Assembly (NCBI GenBank): GCA_000509225.1
Contig: BAOK01000001.1
Coordinates: 1,302,001-1,366,000 of the forward strand
DNA: 64,000 nucleotides
Direction: 5' to 3'
Origin: Parvibaculaceae bacterium Mf 1.05b.01
GTDB lineage: Bacteria > Pseudomonadota > Alphaproteobacteria > Parvibaculales > Parvibaculaceae
Numbering within the stretch: position 1 is the stretch's first letter; the number at the start of each line of letters is the position of its first letter. The notes under the pieces were generated by a model. The model searched no databases and had not been told where the DNA came from. It saw only the letters and a list, made by a program, of their open reading frames with translations. Of this stretch, positions 1 through 9,026 are shown in pieces. A program made the translations under genes and the position numbers.

Positions 1-162
1 TCAACCCCAAATAAAATGGCCCGAAACCTCACTTTTTTGGGACATCATGATGATCGTGGTCTGCGACGCTCTGTCCCTCGACCGTTTTCTTGGAATGGCC
101 TATCTTCAGGAGAACCATACGGGTGCGTATGTTCTGTGGTCACACTGTAAAGGCGAACAAAG

Positions 163-717
163 ATGTCCCGTTCCGATGCCCTGCCCGCAGAGAGCAAACT
201 GCACACTTATGCTCGCTCCCAAGATTTCATGGACTGCTTCAGTGTCGCCTTCAGCAATGAATGGGCAAGGACCGGAGCAACCATGACAGAGATCGCTGCT
301 TTGGCCACGACGGTGGATGTCCCCGGCGCTCAGCCGCTCATGCAGCTGCGCGACCTCATCGTCAAACCAATGGGCCTCAAGACCGCGGACGACTTCCACG
401 ACGGAGATGGCACCAGCGAAAAGCCAGAGCCGCAGGTCGGGGAGAGGATTGGCTTTTTCAAAATCTACAGCATTGGCGAAAACGAGATCATTCTGGGTGA
501 GGACGACACGCATCAGGATTTTCGGGTCTCGGTCTTTCGCACTCAGGAAGCACCGTCCAGACTCTATCTCGCCACCTGCTGCCAGCGCCACAACGCATTC
601 GGATATCTCTATCTCGCCACCATTCTGCCGTTCCACAAATTGATCGTGAAAGGCATGCTGGATGGGGTCGCCAAAAAGCTCGCCGCCGCCGGAGACGGTC
701 CGGTTGCAGCTGCCTGA
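163..717 (+). CDS. DUF2867 domain protein
   Basis: The 184-residue product matches my memory of the stand-alone DUF2867 family, also found as the C-terminal part of some NAD-binding proteins. Signs of this are a central LRDLIVKPMGLKT-type segment, a GERIGFFKIYS strand, and ILGEDDTHQDFRVSVF near residues 110-125. The family function is unknown; I see no catalytic motif, signal peptide or membrane segment. A possible internal start is the Met at about residue 23, and no strong ribosome site decides between them. The gene faces lolD tail to tail, 23 bases apart, so it is not part of the lol operon. Confidence 0.75.
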   Translation: MSRSDALPAESKLHTYARSQDFMDCFSVAFSNEWARTGATMTEIAALATTVDVPGAQPLMQLRDLIVKPMGLKTADDFHDGDGTSEKPEPQVGERIGFFKIYSIGENEIILGEDDTHQDFRVSVFRTQEAPSRLYLATCCQRHNAFGYLYLATILPFHKLIVKGMLDGVAKKLAAAGDGPVAAA

Positions 718-740
718 GCTATCTCCTGACAGAGAACCCG

Positions 741-1454
741 TTAGAGGGAGGCGTATTGTTCTGCCAGCGCGGCGCCCTCAAGCAGCTTTCCGTCATGCAG
801 GAGGACAATCCGGTCCATCTTTCCGGCAAGATCGAGATTGTGGGTCGCGATCAACGCTGCAGCGCCCTCGCCTCTGGTGACATCTACCAGTTCACTGAAA
901 ACGGCTTTAGACGTCTTAGGGTCCAGATTTCCCGTGGGTTCGTCAGCAAGAAGAAGCTTTGGCTCATTCGCCAAAGATCGTGCAATGGCCACCCGCTGTT
1001 GTTCGCCGCCTGAGAGTTCTGATGGACGGTGGTTCAGACGCCCCCCCAGACCAAAGCTTGAAAGCAACCTGGCTGCTTCTTCTTCAGCGATTTTCTTAGC
1101 TGTGCCCGCAATCATCTGCGGCAGCACTACATTTTCAAGGGCGGTAAATTCGGCGAGCAGATTATGGGCCTGATAGACAAAGCCAATGTCCTCCCGGCGG
1201 ATTGCTGTGCGGTCCGCATCGTCCAAGGCGCTGCCATCCACGCCATTGATAACCACGCGTCCGCTATTGGGTTCTTCCAGAAATCCCGCAATATGGAGCA
1301 GTGAGGATTTCCCTGCGCCAGATGGCCCAACAAGCGCCACGATTTCACCGGGCATCAGGGTCAGCGAGAGCTCATCGAAAATATGAAGCTCGGTCTCACC
1401 TTGAACATAGGTTCGCGTAACCCCATCCAGGATGAGGGCTGGTTCACTACTCAT
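741..1454 (-). CDS. lolD: Lipoprotein-releasing ABC transporter ATP-binding protein LolD
   Basis: A 237-residue ABC ATPase of the MacB/LolD group. It has Walker A GPSGAGKSS near residue 40, signature LSGGEQQRVAIARSL, Walker B LLLADEPTGNLD and an H-loop ATHN. In this family the ATPase powers extraction of mature lipoproteins from the inner membrane and hand-over to LolA. I set the start at 1454 (MSSEPALIL), not an upstream in-frame Met, because this gives the usual length and an 8-base overlap with the end of the permease gene, typical of translational coupling. It is the last gene of proS-lolC-lolD. Confidence 0.95.
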   Translation of the reverse strand: MSSEPALILDGVTRTYVQGETELHIFDELSLTLMPGEIVALVGPSGAGKSSLLHIAGFLEEPNSGRVVINGVDGSALDDADRTAIRREDIGFVYQAHNLLAEFTALENVVLPQMIAGTAKKIAEEEAARLLSSFGLGGRLNHRPSELSGGEQQRVAIARSLANEPKLLLADEPTGNLDPKTSKAVFSELVDVTRGEGAAALIATHNLDLAGKMDRIVLLHDGKLLEGAALAEQYASL

Positions 1455-2763
1455 AGCGAAGTGCCTCCACAGGATCGAGCGACGCAGCCCGCCAGGCGGG
1501 ATAAAGCGTGGCCCCGAATGACAAGACCAGCGCCATAATGACAACAGAGGCGACCTCAGATGGATCCATTTCAGCCGGCATGCGCGAGAGGAAATAGACC
1601 TCAGGCGAGAAGAGCTCTGTGCCTACCAGAGCAGACAGTCCCTGGCGCAGGGTTTCAATATTGGCGCAGAAGGCTGTGCCAAGAGCAAAGCCCGCCAGAG
1701 TTCCCAACACGCCAATGCTTGCTCCGGCAATAAAGAAGATCCGCATCACAGCCCCGCGAGATGCCCCCATGGTTCGAAGCACAGCAATGTCGCGTCCCTT
1801 GTCCTTCACCAGCATGATGAGGCCTGAAATAATATTGAGGGCAGCCACAAGCAATATCAGTGTCAGGATGAGGAACATGACATTCCGCTCGACCTGCAGT
1901 GCACTGAAAAAACTCTGGTTGGTTTGCTGCCAGGTCCAGATACGCAGCAAAGGTCCGGCAGCTTGCGCCACAGGCACGATATAGTCGTTCACCTGGTCCG
2001 GCTCCTCCACCATGACTTCAAGCGCCGTGACACCATTGCCTGTGCGGAAGTATTTCTGGGCTTCTTCAAGGCCCATAAACATGACCGAGCTGTCATATTC
2101 CGACATGCCGATTTCGAAGACCGCCTGAACCGTATACGCCCGCACGCGAGGGGCAGTCCCAAAAGGCGTGACGGCGCCTCTTGGGGACAACAATGTCACC
2201 TGGTCACCAATATTCACTCTGAGGGCAGCAGCCAATCGACTACCAAGCGCCACGCCACCGCTCGTATCGAAGTCAGCCAAGGTGCCAGCGATCAGGTTCT
2301 GAGAGACCGACCCAAGCCCCGCAATGTCTGAGGCACGCATGCCACGCACAAAAGCCCCGGCGGCATTGCTGCTGCTCGATGCCATCACCTGGCCTTCGAC
2401 CAGGGGGGCGACCCGAACAACACCGTCGACTTGTCGCATGGCGTCGGCAACCGCATCAAAATCGCTGACGTTTGTGCCAAGTGCGCGGACCATCATGTGG
2501 CCATTGAGACCTAGGATTTTGTCGAGCAATTCAGTCCGGAACCCGTTCATAACCGCCATGACGATGATCAGCGTTGCCACGCCGAGCATGATCCCGGCGA
2601 AGGAGAAGCCGGCGATGACGGAGATAAAACCTTCTCGGCGTCGCGCGCGCAGATATCGCAGCGAGACCATCCATTCGAACCGCGAGAACGGACCTGTTGC
2701 AGATCTTGGTGTAGCCTCACTATCGGATGAACCGATCGCCGTATCTGTCATACGTCCTGTCAC
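1447..2763 (-). CDS. lolC: Lipoprotein-releasing ABC transporter permease (LolC/LolE family)
   Basis: A 438-residue inner-membrane permease. The N-terminal segment around SVIAGFSFAGIMLGVATLIIV is the first transmembrane helix. A large periplasmic MacB-like domain (about residues 75-280) follows, then three C-terminal helices (about 290-430) with KDKGRDIAVLRTMGA, a strong LolC/E marker. Alphaproteobacteria usually have one such permease that pairs with itself, so the choice between lolC and lolE is a naming matter. It lies 33 bases after proS and overlaps lolD, so the three are probably co-transcribed. The start may be four codons later, at a second Met. Confidence 0.95.
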   Translation of the reverse strand: MTGRMTDTAIGSSDSEATPRSATGPFSRFEWMVSLRYLRARRREGFISVIAGFSFAGIMLGVATLIIVMAVMNGFRTELLDKILGLNGHMMVRALGTNVSDFDAVADAMRQVDGVVRVAPLVEGQVMASSSSNAAGAFVRGMRASDIAGLGSVSQNLIAGTLADFDTSGGVALGSRLAAALRVNIGDQVTLLSPRGAVTPFGTAPRVRAYTVQAVFEIGMSEYDSSVMFMGLEEAQKYFRTGNGVTALEVMVEEPDQVNDYIVPVAQAAGPLLRIWTWQQTNQSFFSALQVERNVMFLILTLILLVAALNIISGLIMLVKDKGRDIAVLRTMGASRGAVMRIFFIAGASIGVLGTLAGFALGTAFCANIETLRQGLSALVGTELFSPEVYFLSRMPAEMDPSEVASVVIMALVLSFGATLYPAWRAASLDPVEALRYE

Positions 2764-2796
2764 TCCAAGGCCTTCACGGCCAAATCCAGTTCGGTT

Positions 2797-4119
2797 TTAC
2801 GAACTGGTCAATGCCTTCAGCGCAGCGTCCGGTGTCATTTCCTCACGATCACCGGTTGCCCTATTTTTCAGTTCAACCACACCAGATTTCAGCCCACGAG
2901 GGCCAACAACAATCTGCCAAGGCAGACCGATCAAATCCATGTTCGAGAACTTTGTCCCGCCGCGAGCATCAGTATCGTCATACAGGACGTCTACACCCTC
3001 AGCGGTCAATTTCGCATAAAGCTCTTCGCACACCCGGTCGGTCTCAGCATCCCCGGATTTGAGGTTGATAATACCAGCCTTATAAGGAGCTACAGATTCT
3101 GGCCAAATTATGCCGTTCTCATCATGGCTTGCCTCAATAATGCCGCCCATAAGACGAGAGACACCAATTCCGTAGGATCCCATCTGGACCGGCACGTCTT
3201 TGCCATCTGGTCCTGTCACGACTGCGTTCAGGGGTTCAGAATATTTGGTCCCAAAGAAGAAGATATGCCCTACTTCAATGCCGCGGGCTGACAGCCGGTC
3301 GGCTTCGGGCACCTCTGCTTCAAATTTTGCCTGATCGTGGATTTCGTCCGTCGCAGCGTAGAGCGCGCGACGTTCGTCAACGATGGAGGAAAGATCGGCG
3401 GTGTAGTCGACATCCTCACCAGGGATTTCCATCTCGATCAGATCTTTGTGACAGAACACTTCGGACTCGCCGGTCTCGGCTAGAATGATGAACTCATGGC
3501 TGAGGTCACCGCCAATAGGACCTGTGTCGGCAGCCATGGGTACCGCCTTCAATCCCATTCGGCCGAAGGTGCGCAGATAGGCCACGAACATGCGGTAATA
3601 AGCTTCGCGTCCCTTCTCCTCATCCAGGTCGAAGGAGTAGGCATCTTTCATCAAGAATTCGCGTCCCCGCATCACACCAAATCGCGGCCGGATCTCGTCG
3701 CGGAATTTCCACTGAATGTGATAGAGGTTCATGGGGAGGTCTTTGTAACTCCGCACCCCATTTGCAAAGAGCTCCGTTACCATTTCTTCGTTCGTGGGGC
3801 CGTAGAGCATCTCCCGATCATGCCGGTCGGTAATCCGCAGCATTTCTTTGCCGTAGCCGTCATACCTGCCCGATCGCTGCCAGAGTTCTGCTGATTGCAG
3901 CGTTGGCATCAGAAGTTCGACAGCACCCGCCCGGTCCATTTCTTCGCGCACAATTTTTTCGATGTTTTTCAGTACCCGAATGCCCAAGGGCAACCAGGCG
4001 TATATCCCCGCAGCAGTCTGACGGATCAGGCCCGCACGCAGCATAAGCCGATGAGACACGATCTGGGCTTCGGCAGGATCTTCTTTCAACGTAGGGAGCA
4101 AGAACTGGGATAGGCGCAT
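2797..4119 (-). CDS. proS: Prolyl-tRNA synthetase, short alphaproteobacterial form
   Basis: A 440-residue class II aminoacyl-tRNA synthetase charging tRNA-Pro. Motif 2-like [21 protein letters not shown], motif 3-like [13 protein letters not shown] and a C-terminal anticodon-binding domain are present. The roughly 180-residue editing insertion of the E. coli-type enzyme is missing, as is normal in alphaproteobacteria. The start at 4119 ([14 protein letters not shown]) matches the family N-terminus; the 14 codons upstream in frame look non-coding. The order proS-lolC-lolD downstream of the nuo cluster is one I recall from Hyphomicrobiales, although here four extra genes separate it from DUF1467. 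Confidence 0.97.
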   Translation of the reverse strand: MRLSQFLLPTLKEDPAEAQIVSHRLMLRAGLIRQTAAGIYAWLPLGIRVLKNIEKIVREEMDRAGAVELLMPTLQSAELWQRSGRYDGYGKEMLRITDRHDREMLYGPTNEEMVTELFANGVRSYKDLPMNLYHIQWKFRDEIRPRFGVMRGREFLMKDAYSFDLDEEKGREAYYRMFVAYLRTFGRMGLKAVPMAADTGPIGGDLSHEFIILAETGESEVFCHKDLIEMEIPGEDVDYTADLSSIVDERRALYAATDEIHDQAKFEAEVPEADRLSARGIEVGHIFFFGTKYSEPLNAVVTGPDGKDVPVQMGSYGIGVSRLMGGIIEASHDENGIIWPESVAPYKAGIINLKSGDAETDRVCEELYAKLTAEGVDVLYDDTDARGGTKFSNMDLIGLPWQIVVGPRGLKSGVVELKNRATGDREEMTPDAALKALTSS

Positions 4120-4247
4120 GGGAAATGACGTCTCTGGTAACAGCGGGAACACGAGCACCACCGCTCTTTCCAGAACGCCGCCGCTTCGAAATTATGCGTC
4201 AGTATTAGGGGCTTAGCCGCCTGTTGGCAACGTCCATCACCAGATGA

Positions 4248-5978
4248 TTAGCGGACCGCCGGATCCCCAATTGATGCCTGACGGCGGTCCTTTAGAGAAG
4301 TGAGAAAGCCACGCACATCAACATCGGGGCCTTCTGCAACACCACGCCCTGAAAACAGATCATGAGGCCCCGCTTCCAGCTGGGCTGGGGTGTAGCCCAT
4401 ATCAACGTCATAGGTCCGGTCGATCTGGTTTCGCAAGAAACGCTGTGCCCGGTACCAACGATCTTTTGCCGGACCATCCGCACAAGAGGCCAGTTCCGTG
4501 GGATCTTTTGCACCCCACCGCCGCTCGATGCACTGGTAGGGGTCAAAGGAGAGGTCGTAAACCCGTCCGATAACGTCATCGAGCGTCATCCGGACAGGAG
4601 CGCCGTTGGATCGCGCGTAAGTTGTGACACAATTAGCGCTTTCTTCATCGTAGGCATTGATCAGGTCACCGATGAGATCGTTCCCCTCATAACTTACCGT
4701 CGAGGCTCCCTGACGGTTCATCTCGATCAATGCTTCTATATGATCTCGTTGTTCCTTCAGTGCCGTTTTTAGCCGAGCATCGCGAGACGGTGTTGAGTAG
4801 AACTCCCAATAGCCGAATGTGCCGTAGATGTTCTGTGGCAATTTTCCGGGAGCATTCACCTTGTCAATGCCATTCAGGATGGCCGCGTCAACCGCCTGTT
4901 TTCTTGCCCGAACATCATTGCAAAGAGAGCGCATGGACGAACGGATTTCACGAACGGGTTCCATCACCAGGTTGCCGCGCGCCATCACAGCCCGAACATA
5001 GTGGTAGTAGTCAAGCGTCTCACCATTTCTGGCAAACGATGCCTGCCGCCACTGATCCAACGCCCGTTTTGACGTTTCTGTTGTGTCAGTGCCAACATAT
5101 TGCATCAGAGAATAATTCTGAATGGCCTGGTTTGGTGTGGCTTCAATATGTCCGCCAACGAGTGTGCCATCGGCAAGCCGCGTTGCACCGACCAAGCGAA
5201 TGGGGCGCCACTCCTTAAACCCGGTTCCCTGCCGAGGGTGGGTTCGGAGAAAGTTCCGCCCGTAAAATGAGCGGGACACTGAATTGTCCGGGTGCGCTGA
5301 CAATGTCAGTACGCGTCCATCATCCTCGACGCGCCAAACCAGGACAACATGGCCATTCACATCATAGACAATGGTGCCCGGGCGGATTGAGTCTCGGTCA
5401 ATGACCGGTGAATACATGTCCGTGAAATAGGTCTGATCATTTGCTGCCGCATGGTGACGGTAACTGCCGGTTGAGATGGCACTTCTCAGGTCCACGAAAA
5501 TTGAGTTGGCGTTTATCCCGTTTTGGGTGGCAGGCACAGACTTGCGAGACACCACCCGGTTGCCACTGCGGGTATAGCGAATGTCGCGGGTCCATCCTGA
5601 CTGGGGAAGGACGCCGTTCTGATAGGCGAACGGCAGGCCATTCATCCAGGCGTAATAGGCCCGAAACAGATAAGGGAAGTCGGCGCAGTCAGCCCGAAAG
5701 CGCATGTACCCATGGCGATGCCGGTAGGGGTTTGCAGGGCTCTCCAGACAATCATCCACATTCGAGCAATCAGCCGCCCCAATAGCGGCGACAAATTCCG
5801 AATACCCACGCTCGTCTGTTTCGGTCCAGGTTTCCTGGGTGATCCGCCAAGGCTGTGCTGGAGCCGCTGCGGCAGTGCCCAGACTTGCGCCAATCATGCC
5901 CATGGCGACGCCTGCGCCGACGACCATTTTCCATACGGATAGGCCAAAAAACTCAACACCCTTGGAGATCATCCCCAT
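4248..5978 (-). CDS. Secreted protein with NlpC/P60-like cysteine hydrolase signature
   Basis: Not a family I can name. The 576-residue product starts with a basic stretch, a hydrophobic segment and an Ala-rich cleavage region (about residues 13-41), so it is probably exported. Counting from the start at 5978 there is a Cys98 in RADCADF, then PGTIVYDVNGHVVLVW with His210, then HPD with Asp231. This Cys...His...Asp order and the Gly-His-Val strand resemble NlpC/P60-type amidases and peptidases. Residues 240-576 show no domain I recognise. The start is favoured by an AAAAGGGG ribosome site just upstream. It sits alone between proS and another unassigned minus-strand gene. Confidence 0.6.
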   Translation of the reverse strand: MGMISKGVEFFGLSVWKMVVGAGVAMGMIGASLGTAAAAPAQPWRITQETWTETDERGYSEFVAAIGAADCSNVDDCLESPANPYRHRHGYMRFRADCADFPYLFRAYYAWMNGLPFAYQNGVLPQSGWTRDIRYTRSGNRVVSRKSVPATQNGINANSIFVDLRSAISTGSYRHHAAANDQTYFTDMYSPVIDRDSIRPGTIVYDVNGHVVLVWRVEDDGRVLTLSAHPDNSVSRSFYGRNFLRTHPRQGTGFKEWRPIRLVGATRLADGTLVGGHIEATPNQAIQNYSLMQYVGTDTTETSKRALDQWRQASFARNGETLDYYHYVRAVMARGNLVMEPVREIRSSMRSLCNDVRARKQAVDAAILNGIDKVNAPGKLPQNIYGTFGYWEFYSTPSRDARLKTALKEQRDHIEALIEMNRQGASTVSYEGNDLIGDLINAYDEESANCVTTYARSNGAPVRMTLDDVIGRVYDLSFDPYQCIERRWGAKDPTELASCADGPAKDRWYRAQRFLRNQIDRTYDVDMGYTPAQLEAGPHDLFSGRGVAEGPDVDVRGFLTSLKDRRQASIGDPAVR

Positions 5979-6105
5979 TGCCCCTTTTTTCGTACCCCGA
6001 CCGAGACGCGATTGCAGGGGCCAGCCTCCAAAACGGCTGAGCAAGAGTCAAGGAAACTTGGGGAAAAGTGCGGGAAATCGAGGGATTGTGACCGATAGAA
6101 CCCGG

Positions 6106-6567
6106 TTAGGGTGTTACGGTCGTGTGGCTCTCACAGGCTGTACGGAGTGCATTTTCGTGCATCCATACCAGTTCCTGGCCATCCAGCATGATGCGGCCAT
6201 TCTCTGGTTCATAGGTCACTGTTGCGACATCCATGCGAGGTGTCACGGCAATCGAGCTGTTTGGGAGCGGATTGATGCGCACATCAAACTCATAGATCGG
6301 ACGCAATGCATAAACTTCAGTCGGCGTAACATCGGCAGGAACCGTCTTAGCACCGTTGATTGTGACACCAGATTTGTAGGCCACATCACCGCGGGGCTGA
6401 TGCGCCGTCACAATCGCGCAGCTGCCTTCGCTGATCTCAACGATCTCCGGCTTTGCCCGAGATTCCAGAACATCAGCGCCTGCAAGGCCTGCATCTTGTG
6501 GCACAGGGTCACCCGTCGCGAAAAATCCCGCGAGGAGAACTGCTGCCATTTGTGCCTGATCGTTCAT
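6106..6567 (-). CDS. Small protein of unknown function
   Basis: A 153-residue product I do not recognise. The first 17 residues (MNDQAQMAAVLLAGFFA) are mildly hydrophobic and may act as a weak export signal, but there is no clear cleavage site. Two cysteines, in GSCAIVT and RTACESH, could form a disulfide if it is exported. An AGGAT ribosome site lies 8 bases before the ATG. It lies on the same strand as, and upstream of, the cysteine-hydrolase-like gene, about 130 bases away. Coding status rests on an uninterrupted, normal-looking reading frame. Confidence 0.6.
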   Translation of the reverse strand: MNDQAQMAAVLLAGFFATGDPVPQDAGLAGADVLESRAKPEIVEISEGSCAIVTAHQPRGDVAYKSGVTINGAKTVPADVTPTEVYALRPIYEFDVRINPLPNSSIAVTPRMDVATVTYEPENGRIMLDGQELVWMHENALRTACESHTTVTP

Positions 6568-6873
6568 TAAATCATCCTAACGCCCAACCCTTTAAGGAGT
6601 CCTCTTTTCGGGTTAACCGTCTTTCAACAAATTTGGCGGGATATCGCTTCCAATCACAAAAACCTCACGAAAACCGGGCTTTTTCAGTCAAGGCCGCGCC
6701 TATTGGGCTTCTGGAGAATTGTGGATAACACGCTGAAGATCAGTCATAGCACCCCTTCCGTGGACAGAACAACAGGCGGCCCTCCACAATCATCTGCGAC
6801 ATAAAAACATAGTGTACGGACGAGCGGCCATTCCAATCACATCAAGCGCCACCGACCCTGCCTGAGACAAGGG
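6568..6873. other. Intergenic stretch without a recognisable gene
   Basis: About 300 bases between the unassigned 6106-6567 gene and the SDR gene. I see a weak dyad (AACCC...GGGTT near 6583-6614) but no convincing promoter, terminator or RNA gene. Confidence 0.5.
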
Positions 6874-7638
6874 TCAGGTGTTCCACCAGGGTTGATCTGA
6901 GAATGCGCGCAAATCCAGCTCATGGGTCCAGGCACTGCGGTGTTGCTGGGCGAGATGAATATAGGTTTCGGCAATCTTCTCTGGCAGAAGCAAGCCGTCA
7001 TGCTCCAGGCCGCGCTCCTCTCGAAGTTTCTGGAAAGCCTCAGGGCCTAGCAGCTTGCCCAGCGTATCTGGCGCATCAACGGCGCCGTCTACCAGAATGT
7101 GTGCCACATGAATTCCCTGGGGCGCTAATTCAGCATTGAGTGACTGGCACAGCATGCGTCGTCCGCCCACGGCCGCCGCATGGGCGTGTTGGCCTGCATT
7201 TCCGCGCACCGCGGCGGTCGCCGACGTTACAAGAATATTGCCATTGCTTCTTTCCGCCATAATTGGTGCCATTGTGTGGGCCAGGCGAAACAGAGAGAAA
7301 GTCGCGATACGCCAGCATCTTTCAAAGGCCTTATAGCTGGTGTCGGTGACAGATCTGTTGCCGATCTGAGCGCCGAGGTTAAAGACGACGGTATCAATAG
7401 GACCCACATCCTTTTCTGTCTGGACGATCAGGTTCTCAATTACATCAGGCTCGGTTGCGTCCAGGATATGGCCGCGCGCCTTTCCGCCATCCTCAGCAAT
7501 CTGAGCGACCATCCGATCCAGGCCTTCCTTGTCGGTCCGTCGGCAAAGGACTGAATAATAGCCATCTGCAGCGAACCGCCGCCCGACACTCCCGCCAATC
7601 CCAGCACCCGCGCCGAGAACCAAACAGACCTTTTCCAT
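6874..7638 (-). CDS. SDR-family protein with substituted catalytic residues
   Basis: A 254-residue Rossmann-fold protein of the short-chain dehydrogenase superfamily. The cofactor loop is GAGAGIGGSVG at residues 9-19, and the catalytic-loop Ser is kept (VTSAT, Ser139). Where the family has Tyr-x-x-x-Lys the sequence reads HAAAV, that is His153 and Val157, so the general base and its helper lysine are both absent. The C-terminal WTHELDLRAF...WW ending matches a subgroup I recall in which the Tyr is often Phe. The start at 7638 has a GGGAGAAG ribosome site. Substrate unknown; it may be a binding or regulatory protein. Confidence 0.8.
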   Translation of the reverse strand: MEKVCLVLGAGAGIGGSVGRRFAADGYYSVLCRRTDKEGLDRMVAQIAEDGGKARGHILDATEPDVIENLIVQTEKDVGPIDTVVFNLGAQIGNRSVTDTSYKAFERCWRIATFSLFRLAHTMAPIMAERSNGNILVTSATAAVRGNAGQHAHAAAVGGRRMLCQSLNAELAPQGIHVAHILVDGAVDAPDTLGKLLGPEAFQKLREERGLEHDGLLLPEKIAETYIHLAQQHRSAWTHELDLRAFSDQPWWNT

Positions 7639-8046
7639 ACCGCTTCTCCCAATCAGTCTTCGTTTTGAACGACCGTAGCAAACTCAGAAGCCTGCCAATG
7701 CGCCATTTGTGCAGCATGATTGATTACGGATGATCAGTTGGGTCCGTCCAATCTCGCCCAGCTTGGTCACCTCGTTTTGGAGAGAATTAGAATCGTTCCG
7801 AGAACGGCGTGAAAAGGTTCCAAAATTGCGTGACTCATAGGAAATCCGTCGATATATTCCCTCACCATAAAAAGGGGCTGGGCATTAAACCCAAGTCTAG
7901 GGAGGACACATCTGGCCAAGAGCGGACCACATCACGCTCGGCTTCCGGGAAAAACCTGATCGAAGCGCCAGATGGGATGACTGCAGCAAGGCCGTGGAAA
8001 CGCGCCTTGCTTTTTTTTGCCTGCATTTCCGACATAGCCTTCATTT
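7639..8046. other. Intergenic stretch, no gene supported
   Basis: About 400 bases between the divergent SDR gene and the membrane-anchored protein gene. An 80-codon frame at 7809-8051 has no ribosome site and unconvincing composition. An AGGGAGG run near 7899 has no start codon after it. Only the promoter at 8047-8075 is convincing. Confidence 0.5.
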
Positions 8047-8075
8047 ATTGACACCCTTCATGTCAATAGTATGAT
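8047..8075 (+). promoter_or_regulatory. Sigma70-type promoter with overlapping inverted repeat
   Basis: A consensus -35 TTGACA (8048-8053) and -10 TATGAT (8070-8075) are separated by 16 bases. The -35 box forms one arm of a perfect 7-base inverted repeat, ATTGACA...TGTCAAT, with 7 bases between (8047-8067). A protein bound there would block the -35 box, so repression is the simplest reading. The next gene starts 28 bases downstream of the -10. Confidence 0.65.
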
Positions 8076-8103
8076 GACGCCTCACTTGTGAGGGGGAACT
8101 GCA

Positions 8104-8748
8104 GTGAAAAAACTAATCGGATTTATTGCCGTGTTTCTGGTCTTGGTGGTTGGTGGACTGGCCAGCTTCCTGTTCCTGGCTCCCCGACCTGCGGATACGA
8201 CGGATGACAGAATTTTTGAGGGCGATGCCTCTCTTATCGATTATTGCGATCTGCCGGCACTTGATGGCTCCGGTTTAAACGCCACGCAGATCCCCAAGGC
8301 CTATACGCCTGGTTGTGGATGGGAGAGCTTCCCAAAGCCTGTGCTTGCAAACTGCACAGAGCCGCTGGCTGAGGGCGTTGTGGACATGCGCGGCCTGTGG
8401 ATCGCGGAGACAGGCGCTGTGGGCCATGTGGAGCGCATTGAGCAATGTGGCGATCGAACCGTCGTGACAAGGTCTGGCATTATCCATGATTTTCACACCG
8501 ATGGAACGCTCGCCAATGGATCACGCGACATTGAACCCCCCCGCTGCATGAACACACTCGTGTCGATTGAGTTCAATGAAGAGGGCGTGATGGAATTCAG
8601 CCCCTTCGGCCTGCCCTTCACGATCGTCACGCGGCGCATGGACGGAGACACGCTGGTGTGGACCTATCCCGCCATAGATGGCGATACGCGAATGAAGCGG
8701 ATCTGCAAACTTCCAGATCGCTATCTCGGTTACCAGCGACGTGATTAG
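8104..8748 (+). CDS. Membrane-anchored protein of unknown function
   Basis: A 214-residue protein starting with a Lys-Lys followed by a strongly hydrophobic helix (about residues 5-27), so an N-terminal anchor or signal with the rest in the periplasm. The soluble part has several cysteines (YCDLP, GCGWES, ANCTEP, EQCGD, PRCMN, RICKL), suggesting disulfides. No family recognised. Repeated short strands in the second half (GLWIAETGAVGHVE, TLVWTYPAI) hint at a beta-rich, lipocalin-like fold, but that is a guess. It is expressed from the promoter at 8047-8075 and ends sharing 4 bases with the convergent DUF1467 gene. Confidence 0.7.
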   Translation: MKKLIGFIAVFLVLVVGGLASFLFLAPRPADTTDDRIFEGDASLIDYCDLPALDGSGLNATQIPKAYTPGCGWESFPKPVLANCTEPLAEGVVDMRGLWIAETGAVGHVERIEQCGDRTVVTRSGIIHDFHTDGTLANGSRDIEPPRCMNTLVSIEFNEEGVMEFSPFGLPFTIVTRRMDGDTLVWTYPAIDGDTRMKRICKLPDRYLGYQRRD

Positions 8749-9020
8749 TATTTTTCGTCGAAAGTGGGCGCGAACGGCAGGTCATCCAGACCAACACCGC
8801 TATGCTCCAGGAACCAATAGACGGCACCAAAAATCAAGGCGGACACCGCAGTAGTGATGAGGACCTTACGAATAATCTGAGGCTTAACCGGTGCGCTTGG
8901 CGCTGATCCCTCTTCGACGTCCCCCACTTCTTCCTGAGTCACGATGCCAAACGGCAGCACAACAAAGAGCGTCAGCCACCAGACGATGGCATAGGTCGCA
9001 ATGCCGCTTACAAGTGTCAT
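8745..9020 (-). CDS. DUF1467 family membrane protein
   Basis: A 91-residue protein with two transmembrane segments (about residues 5-27 and 54-72). A short acidic and proline-rich linker holding the typical FGIVTQEEVGDVEEGSAP stretch lies between them. This is the DUF1467 family, small inner-membrane proteins of unknown role found in alphaproteobacteria next to mce and rnj. It follows mce by 6 bases and is the last gene of that unit. The 3' end overlaps the convergent gene by 4 bases. Confidence 0.9.
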   Translation of the reverse strand: MTLVSGIATYAIVWWLTLFVVLPFGIVTQEEVGDVEEGSAPSAPVKPQIIRKVLITTAVSALIFGAVYWFLEHSGVGLDDLPFAPTFDEKY

Positions 9021-9026
9021 GGGTGC

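Noticed and set aside
106-636. Minus-strand 176-codon frame
   Set aside because: The plus-strand frame in the same place matches the DUF2867 family, so this one is its shadow.
7809-8051. 80-codon plus-strand frame before the 8104 gene
   Set aside because: No ribosome site, ends inside the promoter of the next gene, and its composition is not protein-like.
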